NCBI GenBank assembly: GCA_035772405.1
Contig: JAYKKM010000418.1
Location: forward strand, 1,378,001 to 1,442,000
Direction: 5' to 3'
Source of the DNA: Chrysogorgia sp. JL179-B06
Taxonomy: Eukaryota; Cnidaria; Anthozoa; Scleralcyonacea; Chrysogorgiidae
DNA: 64,000 nt
The first letter of the stretch is position 1; each line of letters begins with the position of its first letter. Below are positions 38,801-49,850 of the stretch, piece by piece. Below the pieces are notes generated by a model. It had not been told where the DNA came from and did not search any database. It was given only the letters and a program-made list of their open reading frames with translations. The translations under genes were made by a program, and so were the position numbers.

Positions 38801-39901
38801 ATCTTCTGGTTTGTTGCCGTTGCTGCCAGTGGCACCATTTTTTTTTGCGATCGGAGCTGAGTTTACGCAAGATCTGATTTGCTGGAAGACTTCGGTGTTC
38901 AGAAATTCTTCGTTCAGTTTACGCCAAGACCAGGATACCAAACCTTGAAATTGCGTAAACTTTTGCGCTCTTTCTATAACCACCATTAAAAATTGTATGG
39001 GGAATCCGATTCCTTTCACCTTCTCGGAGGTCTCCTAGCTTGACTTTCTTCATATCGTCTGGCATCGATGTGAATGTGTGTTTTTCTTCATGTCGTCCAT
39101 TTGACTTTAAATAACCATCGATCGAGAGGTTGTACGCATACCAATTCTTTGGACAATCAAGGCAATGCAAAAAATGCGATGATATGGCATGCTGAATTCA
39201 ACTACTTGTTAACAAAGCGATGGCCTTTCGCCGCAACATCCTGCTGCAATTCAAACTTGGCTCGCAATTTTTTGTTATTTATACTGTACATCTAAGTGAT
39301 GACAGTTGGCATGGTAAATGATTAAGTTGATCATTGCTACATTGATGTTGTGAATATTTTTTAGTAAATAACATTACTGTCTGTTACAGACGGCGTATTT
39401 TTCATGAACTTAAATTCTCATATTTTATACGGCGCATGAAAAATACGCCGTTTGTTTTATCATTATATCATATAATTTACGCTAAATAGTTTTTGGACAC
39501 TTGGCGTTCCATACCTTCAAATTGAGAAATAAAGCCTTTTGAAGAACATACAATAGAAAGCGACTCAATCATGAAATAAAACCCTATATTAATACTAGAT
39601 CACTTACTGATTATTGGTAGTTCTAGAGAGGAGAAAGAGTTGAAGACACAGACATGATTCAAAGTACCTGTTCTTTAGCTTTCTGCATCTGTATTTCATA
39701 TATATCTATGTTGCGCATGACAATGGTCAAGGCTTCTTTCCTGGGGAGTACGGCTGTTGTGTTGTCCGCGATGACGAAGGCATGCTCGTAGACAGCTGCA
39801 ACGAACTCGGTTGACCCGCGACCAACAGCACCAGCCGATGCATAGTCCTTCATGACCAACCCAGAAAGTAGCACGAACGTGGCGAACTGAAGTGCTTGCA
39901 T
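32881..39901 (-). CDS. Vanin/pantetheinase-like secreted amidohydrolase, 2 exons
   Basis: Exon 1 39901-39668 (78 codons) and exon 2 34227-32881 join in phase 0 by GT/AG, giving 526 residues, close to mammalian vanins (~510). Exon 1 has a signal peptide (MQALQFATFVLLSGL) and EFVAAVYEHAF. Exon 2 begins with NVSIIVFPEYGLTGFGY. The nitrilase-type catalytic Glu, Lys and Cys are in FPEYG, RYHKQHPF and TFICFDALFHDP. Other vanin marks are GRYQYNTNVVFD and NFLAANSHVP. The C-terminus is hydrophobic (SRLILVGFLMIKAYLL), fitting a GPI-anchor signal. Family members hydrolyse pantetheine to pantothenate and cysteamine at the cell surface; biotinidase is a close relative, so the substrate is not certain. The 5440 bp intron holds minisatellites and a dead LINE. 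Exon 1's ATG was chosen because the signal peptide follows it directly. Confidence 0.9.
34655..34795. repeat. Short duplicated palindromic repeat
   Basis: CATGATTTGATATAATGAAC occurs twice in tandem, each followed by an inverse-like ATATCAAACCATG. Within the vanin-like intron. Confidence 0.75.
35380..36640. repeat. ~1.25 kb minisatellite, 33 bp unit
   Basis: About 35 units based on GGTGCAAAGAACCCAATTAC followed by GCAATCAATGATA. Variant units (GATGATGG..., GATGTGCAAATAACC) recur in a pattern, suggesting higher-order units and segmental amplification. The 33 bp period keeps reading frames open on both strands; I do not treat these as genes. Located in the vanin-like intron. Confidence 0.95.
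36641..36965. repeat. Second minisatellite, ~55-60 bp unit
   Basis: Five to six diverged copies containing ACACGCAAATTACGCGACCA and CGTGTGTAAAACGAG. It directly follows the 33 bp array and shares the ATTACGC motif with it. Confidence 0.8.
37190..38680 (+). pseudogene. Decayed LINE (endonuclease-RT linker and reverse transcriptase)
   Basis: Plus-strand pieces in several frames: LKPWITNEIKELM, AEHYKTLIESAAGPKEMWKS, then YLYSHQYGFRRGHTSTSQAI, LIFVDISKAFDSINHK, GVPQGSILGSLLFNIYVN and VILYADDAVLIF. A deletion joins CGWLD to the C-terminal segment PDDLKKLIPQTIFKSKLRVF. The 3' end carries an AAT-repeat tail at 38647-38672. This pattern fits CR1/Jockey-type LINEs. It lies in antisense orientation in the vanin-like intron. 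Confidence 0.85.
37535..37642. repeat. Tandem-plus-inverted 30 bp repeat inside the LINE remnant
   Basis: GCAAAATCTGTTTAACTTGT occurs twice in tandem and then once inverted, so the block can fold into a long hairpin. Confidence 0.8.
39390..39451. repeat. 17 bp perfect inverted repeat
   Basis: ACGGCGTATTTTTCATG and its inverse CATGAAAAATACGCCGT surround a ~28 base AT-rich loop. Downstream of vanin-like exon 1. Confidence 0.7.
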
Positions 39902-42900
39902 CTTGATGTTTCTATAAAACAAACAATACGAAATTTTATAGATGGCGGATTTAGCATTAGGCCAATAGGTCAGCCGTCTTTGGTGTTTTGTTTTTCAAAT
40001 GTCAATCATTTTGCCTTATTTGCGTTTGTATAATTGTACCTTACGTATTATTGGCTGTATTTTTGAACCAGCCTTTATCGTAAGCGCTGATTGGTTTGCC
40101 GAATCTCGCCGTATCTTTTGCCTGATCTGCGTTTTTTTCCGGTTCCTCTGATTGGCTAATTATCTAATAGGGTCTCTAACACGAGCAACTATTGGTCTGC
40201 CAGAATTACTATGACTTTTTTGCCTGATCTGCCGAGACTGCTGCAGCCATCTGATTGGTCGGCCCACTGGTCGATTTGCATGTTGTGCGTTGTCTGACAC
40301 TAGTCTTAGTAAAGATGAGAAGACTTTGCTTCTCATTACTATTGCGGAGGAAGGAAGGAATATCTCTGCGCCAAAATTCCGATTGGGATTGCTATTCACG
40401 TCGAGACTACCAGCTCTCAGGTGAGTTTGTTGTTTTTGCTTGTACTCTAGTCAGGGTCGTACTTAGAACATTTTACAGGGGGGTGTAAGCTCACTTCAAC
40501 CGACTGACGCACGACCGACTACATCCTATCGACCGAAGCTTGTCAAAATATTCTTTCCGTTGGCTGCCTACTATAAAATGACCATGGTCAGCTGGTGAAA
40601 TGGTTAATTATAACATCAACATTAGATTTGTGAGTCTTAAATTTGGTAGTTTGAAATTAATTTAAACTGATACCGTAGCCCCCGAAAGTAGTGGCGGCAA
40701 ATTTGAGATGTTTAAAAAATTTCCGAAAGTAGCGCCCCCCCCGTAAGTAGCGACCATAGCTTTGGTACGTTGATAGTTAACACTTTCGAGTTAATCAAGC
40801 GATAACTTTAATGATTATGCTATTTTAAGCATCTCAAATACAATAAATATCTCATAACATGCAGTAAAAAGTACAACATTTTAAAAAGTTATTTAAAAAT
40901 AACTTATTTACTATATGCATACATCCTATATTAAAATCTAAAAATTGTAAAAAGTTATAATCGTTTGAAAATTTCATCCGAAAGTCCCCAATAACCATTG
41001 TTAATACCTTGCCTAATTGAATTGAATCGATGACTAATTGAATCGATGACTGAAATATTTGAAGCAAATGTTTACTAGAGTGTAGCAGGAAAATCAAGTC
41101 TTTTCAATACCATTTCAACTCTTTAATCTATAGGTACCAAACAGATAACACCATCGTGCCTGTTGTATAATTATAAAACAGCACATTTCCCCAGGAGTAT
41201 AAGATATAACACCTGGCCATATAAAAAAATGCATGTCCTTCGTTACAATGTTCTTAATCTTAAACAGTTCCGTCAGCGTTTTTCCTCAGCAGTTTGAGTT
41301 CCTTTTCAAGGCTTTTTCGAAGGTCTCGGTTTAGCTCTTGTTGAATTTCTAACGAACTAAATTTGCCGCACATAAAACGAATGCATGATATCCCTTTAAT
41401 GTGAATGAAATAAAGTTTTTGGTTTGGTTTTTCCTTCTTCTTTCAAGCCATTTTATCATCACTGATTATATTTACTACGCGGAAACGCGCTCTTTTCAAA
41501 AGAGCCGCTTCTCACGAAGGACTAAAAGTTGATGATTCTACAGTACTTGTCCTGTTAAATCGAACACGTCTAAAATAGAACTTCTGCCGACTAAAATAGA
41601 ACTTCTGCCGACTGAAACTATGATGTATTCTTTTATTTTCATCAAGAATGATGAGAATGATGAGAACTAAACCGTGCGTCACTAGACACTAGTCTAGTTT
41701 GAAACCCAATACTCCCTGCGCAAGATAAACTTTACATTTATTTTACGTTGTGCCCGTCAGCCGTCAGGAATCTAATATTAAAAAGGTCGTGAATCAACAA
41801 ATTAATAGTTGAATAAGCTGAATATTTATAAGCTTTATTCTAGAGGGTAGGGCTCTGTTGTCGACTTGTCGTTGACAAAGATTATGATTTATATTTACAA
41901 CGTCTGCAACTGTTCATTGACAGCTTGACTCCTTGAGCTCTATTACCATTTATGCACTTATCATCGGCTTTCCCTGGGGCCAATTGTAGTGATTTGAAAT
42001 TTTTTATGCTCCATGGGGGAGATGTACCCGTGGGAATTTGTTTGGAATCGGTCAGCGGTAGGCAGAAATTTTTTTTGGGATCACTTGCCATGGGAAGCAA
42101 TCTGATTGGCTACCCGAAACAACTTTTATCCTAACCCTAACCCCCCGCCTAACGAGTTTTCTAACCCTAACCCCCCGTATTTTCTCCTTCCCTTGAGGTG
42201 CTAAATAAGTAGACTTGTGAACGAGACTATTAATGTGGGATTACTACACATGCGCAGTAAAGTGATCCCAATCGATCTCATTGCCCTTGGTAGGTGTAAT
42301 TCCTTAATTGATGAGCTCAGAGCTCAGAGTGATGACATCCTGCACGAAGGGACAGCTGGCTCCACTCGCTCCAGCTTCGCAGCTCCGCTGAAGCTAGACT
42401 GGGATTTTTAAGATAAAATCGTTGTATCTTCGCAATGGCTGAATGCTTTGCTTTAATATTTTTTTAAATAAAAGGAATATTATGGACTATGAGGCCCTAG
42501 CGGTTGTAGATTTTTTCTGGTTATTAAACGTGCAAAAGTTTAGACATCGAACGTCTTCGTGTAGATTGAAATTGGAGACAGACTTTGCTTTTTATAGTAA
42601 AATCGTTATATTTTCGCAATGGCTATGTGTATTGCTATAATATATTTTTTTCATTCTTCTTTAATAAAAGGAATATTATATAATATTCCAATTCTATATC
42701 TAATTATTCTAATTCAATCCAATATCTCTATATACCGATCAGTGGGGTACCCCTCAGAAAAATGTCCCCAAAATGTTTTTCAAGATGGCCGATTTATGGG
42801 TCCTATTCATGGTAGCGACCACTGACCACTAATCTTTCTAAAGGTTTTAAACACTGGATACAGGTAGAAAATATTGTTATGTCCAGCGAAATTACTTTAC

Positions 42901-43682
42901 TTAGTATTTATATATACGAGAACGTATTGTTGGCGAATAAAAAAGCAACTCAAATGACATTATTCAAACACTCACAACATTTTTTAAAAGCATATAAATT
43001 TACTGAATACTTTTTTCATACACTTTGAAGAAGTTTTATTGTATTTTACATAGAATTCGATAACATCACATTTACTAGCTTTAAACAAACCATTCTTGCG
43101 ATAAAAAAACACGCAAAATTAAAAATAACAGCTTGCATGGCCGTAAAATCACAGCCGAAGAATCCGGTGAGCTATCGAGTAGCACATTTTGTTGAATTAG
43201 TGAACTAAATACTAAACAAATAACCTGGTCAACATTCCCGTGTTTATACCACAAAAAAAACGAAGAAAATATTATGAAACTGCATGCACTGACCGAACTG
43301 AAAAACGCTATGATACATCTTTTAAAAAGAAAAACTGTCATTTTACACTTCCAGAATTCATTAGTTCTTCTTCGTCATCAGATTTTCCTGTTTATAGTAT
43401 TTAAATTTGATATATTTGTGCTAAAATTCACTGGTCTTTTGCCTTGCTTTACTTCTTCAAAACCTTCAAAACTGGTAAACAACTCCAAATATGGAGTTAT
43501 CACCCTTGGGAGAATTTACCTTTGACTTGCATTTCGCGGACGACTGGCTAAATATTTCTCAAACTAATCCAAATCTCCTCCTAATTTTCATCAACTTGTT
43601 GGTATATGCTTAAACAATTATGCACCTCAGTGTCGGTGAATATACTTATTCTGTGCAGCCGTATAAATGGGGTGAACAGTGA

Positions 43683-43901
43683 CAACAGTTCAGTTTTTAA
43701 ATTCCGGTCAGTGGTCGTCCCCATGAAAAAGACCCATATTTCCGCCATTTTGTTGGGGACCCTTTCCGTAACATAAAGTTAATAGGAGCACGCAGTCCAG
43801 TTATATATAGGTCAGTGGTTGAGGCTAGCCAAAAAATTGCGATGTTGAGGCGGAAATATGGGACGACCACTCATGACCAGAATTTAAAAACTGAACTGTT
43901 G
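43683..43901. mobile_element. 219 bp palindromic MITE
   Basis: The ends CAACAGTTCAGTTTTTAAAT and inverse continue inward as inverted copies through the GTGGTCGTCCC and ATATTTCCGCC motifs. No coding content. Confidence 0.75.
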
Positions 43902-44508
43902 CCATACGAAGGGACAGCACAGCTGGCTCCAGCTCCAGCTTCGCAGCTCCGGGATTTTTAAGATAAAATCATAAAATCGTTGTATCTTCGCAATGGCTGA
44001 ATGCTTTCCTTTAATATTTTTTTTCATTCTTCTTTAGTAAAAGCAATATTATATAAAGGAATCTATGAGGCCCTAGCGGTTGTAGATTTTTCTGGTTAAC
44101 GTGCAAAAGTTTAGACATCGAACGTCTTCGCGTAGATTGAAACTGGAGCCAGACTTTGAGTTTGTATAGTAAAATCGTTTTATTTTCGCAATGGCTTTGT
44201 GTATTGCTATAATATTTTTTTTCATTCTTCTTTAATAAAAGGAATATTATATAATGGAATCTATGAGGCCCTAGCGGTTGTATATTTCTCTGGTTAACGT
44301 GCAAAAGATCGCCAAGTGTTTGTTATCAAACGGCTTCGCGTTGCATTCATGCAATGCGCCGTCGCAAGTAGTTGTCGTCACAATAAAAATCAATCTTTGA
44401 GGCAAAATAGAAAAGCAATTCGATTGTTGTCTTTTTACACTCGTCTTGAAGTCTGTTAGCACAACATCCAATTGTTAAATGCCGTATATGTTGCTTCCAT
44501 ATTTTGCA

Positions 44509-44992
44509 ACTTGAACAAAATGGTTTGTTAATACGCGGCCAGACAAATTGTTTGTCAATTTGACACAAGCACTTGAATGTAACAAGACTTTGCGCAATAT
44601 TCCGTCATTTTTGGCAGAATTTTTCAAGTTTTCGTTTTTGTCAGTGATATTTCTAAGCATGTTAAATTGACAAATGGACGATATCGTTTGTTTATAGGCT
44701 CTCTACGCCCGCCTGACAGCCGGTGTTGAAGGCGACACCGAAGAAGAAAAATGAAATATATAATGAAACTGACAGCTTATATATAAAATTTAATTGATTT
44801 AACCGCTTTATAGCTATTTTTCATTGTTCTCGAAGATGTTTTTATATTTTTAAAACATGAAAAATTCTGCATGCCAAAATTGTTATATTCAAGAATTTCA
44901 AGTGCTTGTTTGATGATAATAGTGGTGTCAAATTGACAAACAATGTCTGGCCGCGTATTAACAAACCCTCGAACAAACCATTTTGTTCAAGT
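44509..44992. mobile_element. Element with ~60 bp inverted ends, non-coding
   Basis: Arms 44509-44566 and 44925-44992 are inverse copies including ACTTGAACAAAATGGTTTGT and AATACGCGGCCAGACA. The ~360 bp interior is AT-rich. Confidence 0.7.
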
Positions 44993-45228
44993 TATTGCAG
45001 GGCCTATTTTAGTGTGCAGTATTGCACACTTTGTGTAATGTTGATTGAAAAATGTGCAGTATTGAATTTGAAAGTGTGTTGCAGGAAACTACTATGAAAA
45101 ATATCAATATTAGCATTGTGTGATAGGTCAGTGGCCTCAACCAATGAGGACATTTATTTCACCAAATAGGCAACCAGCCAATCAGATGATGTTTTAGTTC
45201 AACGTGTAGGTGTACCGGTCTTTTCAAG

Positions 45229-45552
45229 ATGGCGCGTGTCTTGTGTTTTATAGCTTTCCTAATGTTTATCAATGTTGTTTGTATTCAAGCAAAGAAGAAA
45301 ACCACCAAAGAGGTAATTGCTAAGATTTATGCACTATTCTGTTTCATGGCGTAAATATTTATTTATCATTGTTTTTGGTTAGTCGCAACTTGAGACGAAA
45401 GTTAAACAATTGACAGACTGGACAGCCAGGCGGCCTATAATTCGAATGAACGGAGATAAGTATCGACAATATGTGAAAGGATTACCTAGAAATTACTCAA
45501 TCGTTTTAATGCTTACAGCCCTAGCAGCACAAAGACAATGTGCGGTTTGCAG
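45229..45552 (+). CDS. TUSC3/MAGT1-type oligosaccharyltransferase subunit, first two exons
   Basis: Exon 1 45229-45312 encodes a signal peptide ([20 protein letters not shown]) and a lysine-rich stretch. Exon 2 45383-45552 follows in phase 0 with [35 protein letters not shown] and QCAVC. This is the start of the luminal thioredoxin-like domain of TUSC3/MAGT1 (Ost3/Ost6 family), with the redox CxxC as CAVC. These subunits oxidise or hold acceptor proteins during N-glycosylation in the endoplasmic reticulum. A GTAATA donor follows exon 2, but I found no further exons before the window's end, so the gene either has a very long intron or was cut by the repeats that follow. Confidence 0.85.
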
Positions 45553-45974
45553 GTAATAATAATAATTATTATCTTTATTTGAAGATGATATTTAGCAGAC
45601 ATGCAGTATTATGATAACACCAAATCGTCCTGTAAACACGTCTTAATAAACTTATGGCCCTCAATAAACTTGTGGCCCTCAATAAAACTTGTGGCCCCCA
45701 AAAGGGAGTAGTTTCTAGGGGAACATCATTCGGACATGATGTATATATGATGTATATAAGACGTTATAGTTCCAGAAGAAATAGTTCCAGAAGAAATGCA
45801 TAACCCCACGGAAAGCAACTCCTAACCCCTGGAATTTCCTATTTTCAGATCGAACATTGAACTCTCCCCACCCCCTGGAATTTCTGAAGCTTCAATTTAA
45901 TTTGAAATGCAAATACCATAGCAGGGGATAGCAGTAAAATGTCTTAAAGAAAGATATTGATATATATGACATTG

Positions 45975-46135
45975 ATAAATGTCTTAAAGATATTCAGCAG
46001 GGTGAAATTAACAAGAGCACAGGCATAATGCAACACTACCACAAAAAAAAGTATGGTGAATTTCAAGGTGCTATCAATGTTGCTTGGACTCTCGAAAAAA
46101 CAAGGCACCTTAAACAAGAGGTAGAGGAACTAACC
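45975..46135 (+). other. Short open stretch, possibly an exon remnant
   Basis: One plus-strand frame stays open with DKCLKDIQQGEINKSTGIMQ, GEFQGAINVAWTLEKTRHL. The composition is protein-like but I do not recognise it, and splice sites are unclear. Confidence 0.25.
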
Positions 46136-46289
46136 TGTGATTTTGGATATGATCAGGGAAAAACAAGACTGACTCAGTCTTCTGAATAAATTTATCCAGC
46201 ATTCTTGCATTTCCAAGCAGCATATGATGCCATACAACAGAGAAGCGGTTAAATGTTGGTTTTAAATATATATTCTTTAATTGATTTAC

Positions 46290-46770
46290 TAAAGAAAGTG
46301 AAACCTTTGAACCGCAGAAGTTATGTTGTTCTTTCATTTGAGTGCTCACGAAGAATGTTTGGTAATGCATCTTTTGGTGAAAATTTGTAACAAAATTTGG
46401 CAAATTTTCATCCCAGGTGAAAGGTGATGCCACTTTATCCAACACAGAGATTCAGGCTACTAGAAGAACATTGACCACTTTCCTCCTCTGTAGGCAACTC
46501 TATGCAGACCACTGATGCCACTAAACGCCAAGTAGAATTTTGCCGAAAAGACTGTGCACATAGCTAGAAAGACTCAGATTTGCCTATGAAGCAGGCTAGT
46601 AGCCTAGTGGTAAACGTTCTTCTAGTAGCATCTCTCTTCTTCGACCTTTCACCCACTCTGCAAATTTGACAAATTTTGTTACAAATTTTTACCAAGAGAT
46701 GCATTACCAAACGTTCATCGCGAGTGCTCAAAGGAAAGAACAACACTTCTTGTTTGCTTTCTTCAGTAAA
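46290..46770. repeat. Imperfect inverted repeat pair
   Basis: The 46290-46450 segment (with GAGTGCTCACGAAGAATGTT) recurs inverted at about 46640-46770 with ~15% differences. Minus-strand ORFs over the arms look incidental. Confidence 0.65.
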
Positions 46771-47449
46771 TCAAGTGAACAAAATAGATATACAGTATAT
46801 ACCTCTGCTTTAGACCAACTTATAACTGCCACAATGCACAGACTTGAACACATAAATTATAGTATGAAACAGTGCCCTCAATATGGTAAACAAAAGCTAA
46901 GAGTTAGGAGATTTTGGATATGATCAGGGTGAAAAAGACTGACTCAATCTTCTGAATAAACCACCAAAAGTTTGTAAACATTTTCCAGATCAAGCATTAT
47001 TCATGACTGTGCAACATCTGGTCAAAAGAACTACAGGTACTGGGAACTGGAGACATTTTCATGGCCCAATGTGCAAATTAATTTCCTAGCATGTTAAGTG
47101 GCAAGACAAAAAATAGTCCCACAGCCCTCGCAAAAATCAATATTGGGGTTGGAATAAAAATGTTGATCTTATTCCAACCCAGGTCGCACCTTTAGGCATT
47201 TTTGGAGGCCACTTTCTACCAATAAAATTATAATTTAGTGCTCCTCCATGCCCTAGAAGGCAAGTAGGCAACCAAAGCATCTTAACAGCAGCAGACATGC
47301 ATAATATATGCTTGTTGATTATTTACCTTATATCACATTCTCCACAAGTCCTAAGTAGCGTATCAGAAGAAAAAGAAGTATTTTTGGCAACATCAAAATA
47401 AGGAAAATAGATTTTTTCAACGAGCAAGTTCACACTGTAGTTTACACAA

Positions 47450-47665
47450 GTTCACAATTATAATACACTTTATAAATACCAATTTGGTTTTTGCAAAGGC
47501 TATTCTGCTGAACAAGCTTTACATGATGCCACTGACAATTTTAAAAATTATATTAATAATGGTCTTATCACTTGTAGTATCATTTGACATATTAAATCAT
47601 AAAATTTTGTTATGGAATCAGAGGATTATCTTGGCAAATGCATGGTTTAATAGTTACTGTGTTTA
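47450..47665 (+). pseudogene. LINE reverse transcriptase fragment
   Basis: YQFGFCKGYSAEQALHDATD, then in another frame FDILNHKILL and LANAWFNSY, match the region around the first catalytic aspartate of CR1/Jockey-type enzymes. A ~10-residue piece is lost between them. Confidence 0.75.
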
Positions 47666-47699
47666 GATACGGTAATCGTCAACAATTATAATGCATATT

Positions 47700-49479
47700 C
47701 AGGGCTGTAGCCAGCGAAAAATGAGTGCCGGGTAAAAATATCCAGATAATAATTTTCACTATGATCTTTGAACAATGGTGGGGAGATCGGTTCCGGGGTC
47801 CTTCCCCAGAAATTTCAAACGGCTTCACATCGTGTCGCTGGCATGACTGGCGAAACGTACCCTTCCTGTGCACATAAACTAGACACGGTTTGCCTTTTTT
47901 CCACGATTCTTTAAGTGAAACTGCATGCTTTGATTTTTGTTTTTTTTTCTACAATAATTTGGAAGCTTTCGTGGGCTCAACGTCAGCTTCAACTACAGAC
48001 TCGTTGAGATTCAATTGTTGTTTGATTACATTCTTTCGTAAAACTATTCCGAAATGTCAAACCAGTTTTGGAAATTCCAATTTACGCTCTATCAAGTTTT
48101 ACTCCAAATGCCGTTTTCGCCCAAGCCAATTGAGACTCAGAGCCTAGTTTTTTACAACATAGCAAGATCGATGCTTCTTTCCATAGCGTGATAGCGAGTT
48201 CGAATTGCGATAATTTCTATCATTTCCCTCTCAAAATCGAATGATTTGGCCTAGACTTTGGACTTTCAGACCATTTCTGAATCCACAGTCAAATTTATAA
48301 ACTTTACATTGGTTAAGACTATGGCTACTTAGCAACAGCTCTTTGTCAGGAATGGCGGATAAGAATCGTGTGAATTTTTGCTTGTTTACGCTAATTTCGG
48401 TACTTTATCTCGTAGCTCGTTGAATTATTTGCATTGAATTACAAGGATATCTGTATTGAAAAAATTACGGCGAGTGCCGGGGCGTTTAAAGTTTGTGCCG
48501 GGTGGCCCAAGGCTGCAAATTACTGTCGGTCATCGGTCAATGACCGACCATATTTTTTGTTTTGACCGACCAGATCTTGTTATTGTCAGTCATCTGACCG
48601 ATTGAATCAGTCAGTTGGGTATAATAATTGTCAAAATTCAGAATTTTGTTTGTTTAAATTTATTAGTAAAAATGCTGTGTATAAATATCGGAAAAATTAC
48701 CGGTGAAGAAATCTAAAACTATCACGGTAATCGTCGTTCGTGCGATTAATATTCGCTAGTTTTCGGGCCAAAATATCTCTACAACATGACGTACTGACCA
48801 TCGACACGTTACACCGCTGGCAATTTAGCTCGCAGTAGCAGAAAACAACATGGAGTCGAAAGTAGAAAATATAAATGCTCATGCAGCTTTATTAAAAGAG
48901 GGAATACTATCTTGAACATTTAGAAACTTTGTAAATTTCGCCTGTTTTTGCAATGTAAAACCATAATACTAAGTAGAGGTTATTTAGTCCTTGTAATATA
49001 CTTACCAAGTTGAGTTATATTGTTAAGATATTTTAGCCTTAGGGCTGTCTATAGGACTCTTCTGTACTGACAATCAATAAGTTCTTGAATTTTATATGTT
49101 GATATTTTGACCTTGTCATATCTGATCACCAATGTGCAAATACGCACGATCTATACGCGTTCTGTGTCACTTGGTTGAAAATTTTATATACTTTTTATGT
49201 AGCTTCAATCACGGTCTCGCATCAAGCCATTGCTTGTCACAAAACAATGCAAGTGACTCACAATCAAGCTCTGAAACTAAATCAGCTGATATTCCAGCCA
49301 TGTGACATCATATGTAATGACATCACTACGACACTAGACATAAACTTTACTTTGACCGACCAAAATTGATACATGACCGACCACTTTTTGTCTTGGCCGG
49401 TCATTTGACCTTCCGACCAAAAAAATTATTTGCAGCCTTGGTGGCCCGCCCGGCACCGCCCGGCGTGGCTACATCCCTG
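47700..49479. mobile_element. hAT-like element carrying a nested insertion
   Basis: The ends CAGGGCTGTAGCCAGCG and (inverted) CGTGGCTACATCCCTG fit hAT-type CAGGG termini. ATATT is found on both outer sides, shorter than the expected 8 bp. Sequence around GAGTGCCGGG recurs near both ends. No transposase recognised. Confidence 0.6.
48509..49439. mobile_element. 931 bp nested element with exact 8 bp target duplication
   Basis: The ends AAGGCTGCAAATTA and inverse are flanked by GGTGGCCC on both sides (48501-48508 and 49440-49447). Inner sequence repeats TGACCGACCA-type words near both ends. The 8 bp duplication identifies hAT-like mobilisation. It sits inside the 47700-49479 element. Confidence 0.85.
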
Positions 49480-49558
49480 ATATTAAAATGTCTTCTCAAT
49501 GCAAATACTCAGAGTAATAAGATGTGGAGTGCCTTTAACTCTTTACAAAGGTAATAAT

Positions 49559-49699
49559 TGATTCACAATTGATCTTTACATGTTTTATTCATTAAACTAT
49601 GCGACAATACACAGACCGACTTACAACAATGGCGGCCGAACACATGTTCCCACAGTTACGGCGCATGCACCAATATATAAATTATGTCCAAAGTTAACA
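49559..49699 (-). repeat. Solo-side 3' LTR of the copia element
   Basis: The minus strand runs from TGTTAACTTTGGACAT to ...GTGAATCA (141 bp, TG...CA ends), preceded by a purine-rich stretch and containing an AATAAA signal near the end. It lies just downstream of the copia RNase H frame. Short LTRs are usual for GalEa-type copia elements of aquatic animals. Confidence 0.65.
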
Positions 49700-49850
49700 A
49701 TCTCCACTGTAATTTTAAAGAGAAAAATGTCATGGAAAATGTAACAATATGCAAAATGTCTTGCATTAAACAAAATGTAAAACCTTTTTATACACCACAA
49801 AAGTTAACCAAACTGTATGTACTGTTACTGTTGTATAATTGATGATATAT

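Larger units (their letters stand above)
39902..45228. other. Intergenic region rich in repeats, no gene seen
   Basis: No ORF with recognisable domains. It contains direct copies of one AT-rich repeat (about 42430-42690 and 43965-44290, with CGCAATGGCTGAATGCTTT), and two inverted-repeat elements listed separately. Confidence 0.5.

Noticed and set aside
38610..39170. Minus-strand ORFs downstream of the LINE remnant
   Set aside because: Overlapping short frames without recognisable motifs.
39902..40490. ORFs upstream of the vanin-like gene on both strands
   Set aside because: Short, no domains, no splice partners; probably chance.
42135..42180. Telomere-like CTAACCCTAACCCCCC words
   Set aside because: Only two short imperfect copies separated by other sequence; not an array.
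46110..46445. Minus-strand 111-residue ORF
   Set aside because: It covers one arm of an inverted repeat and has no recognisable domain; the matching arm lacks the same frame.
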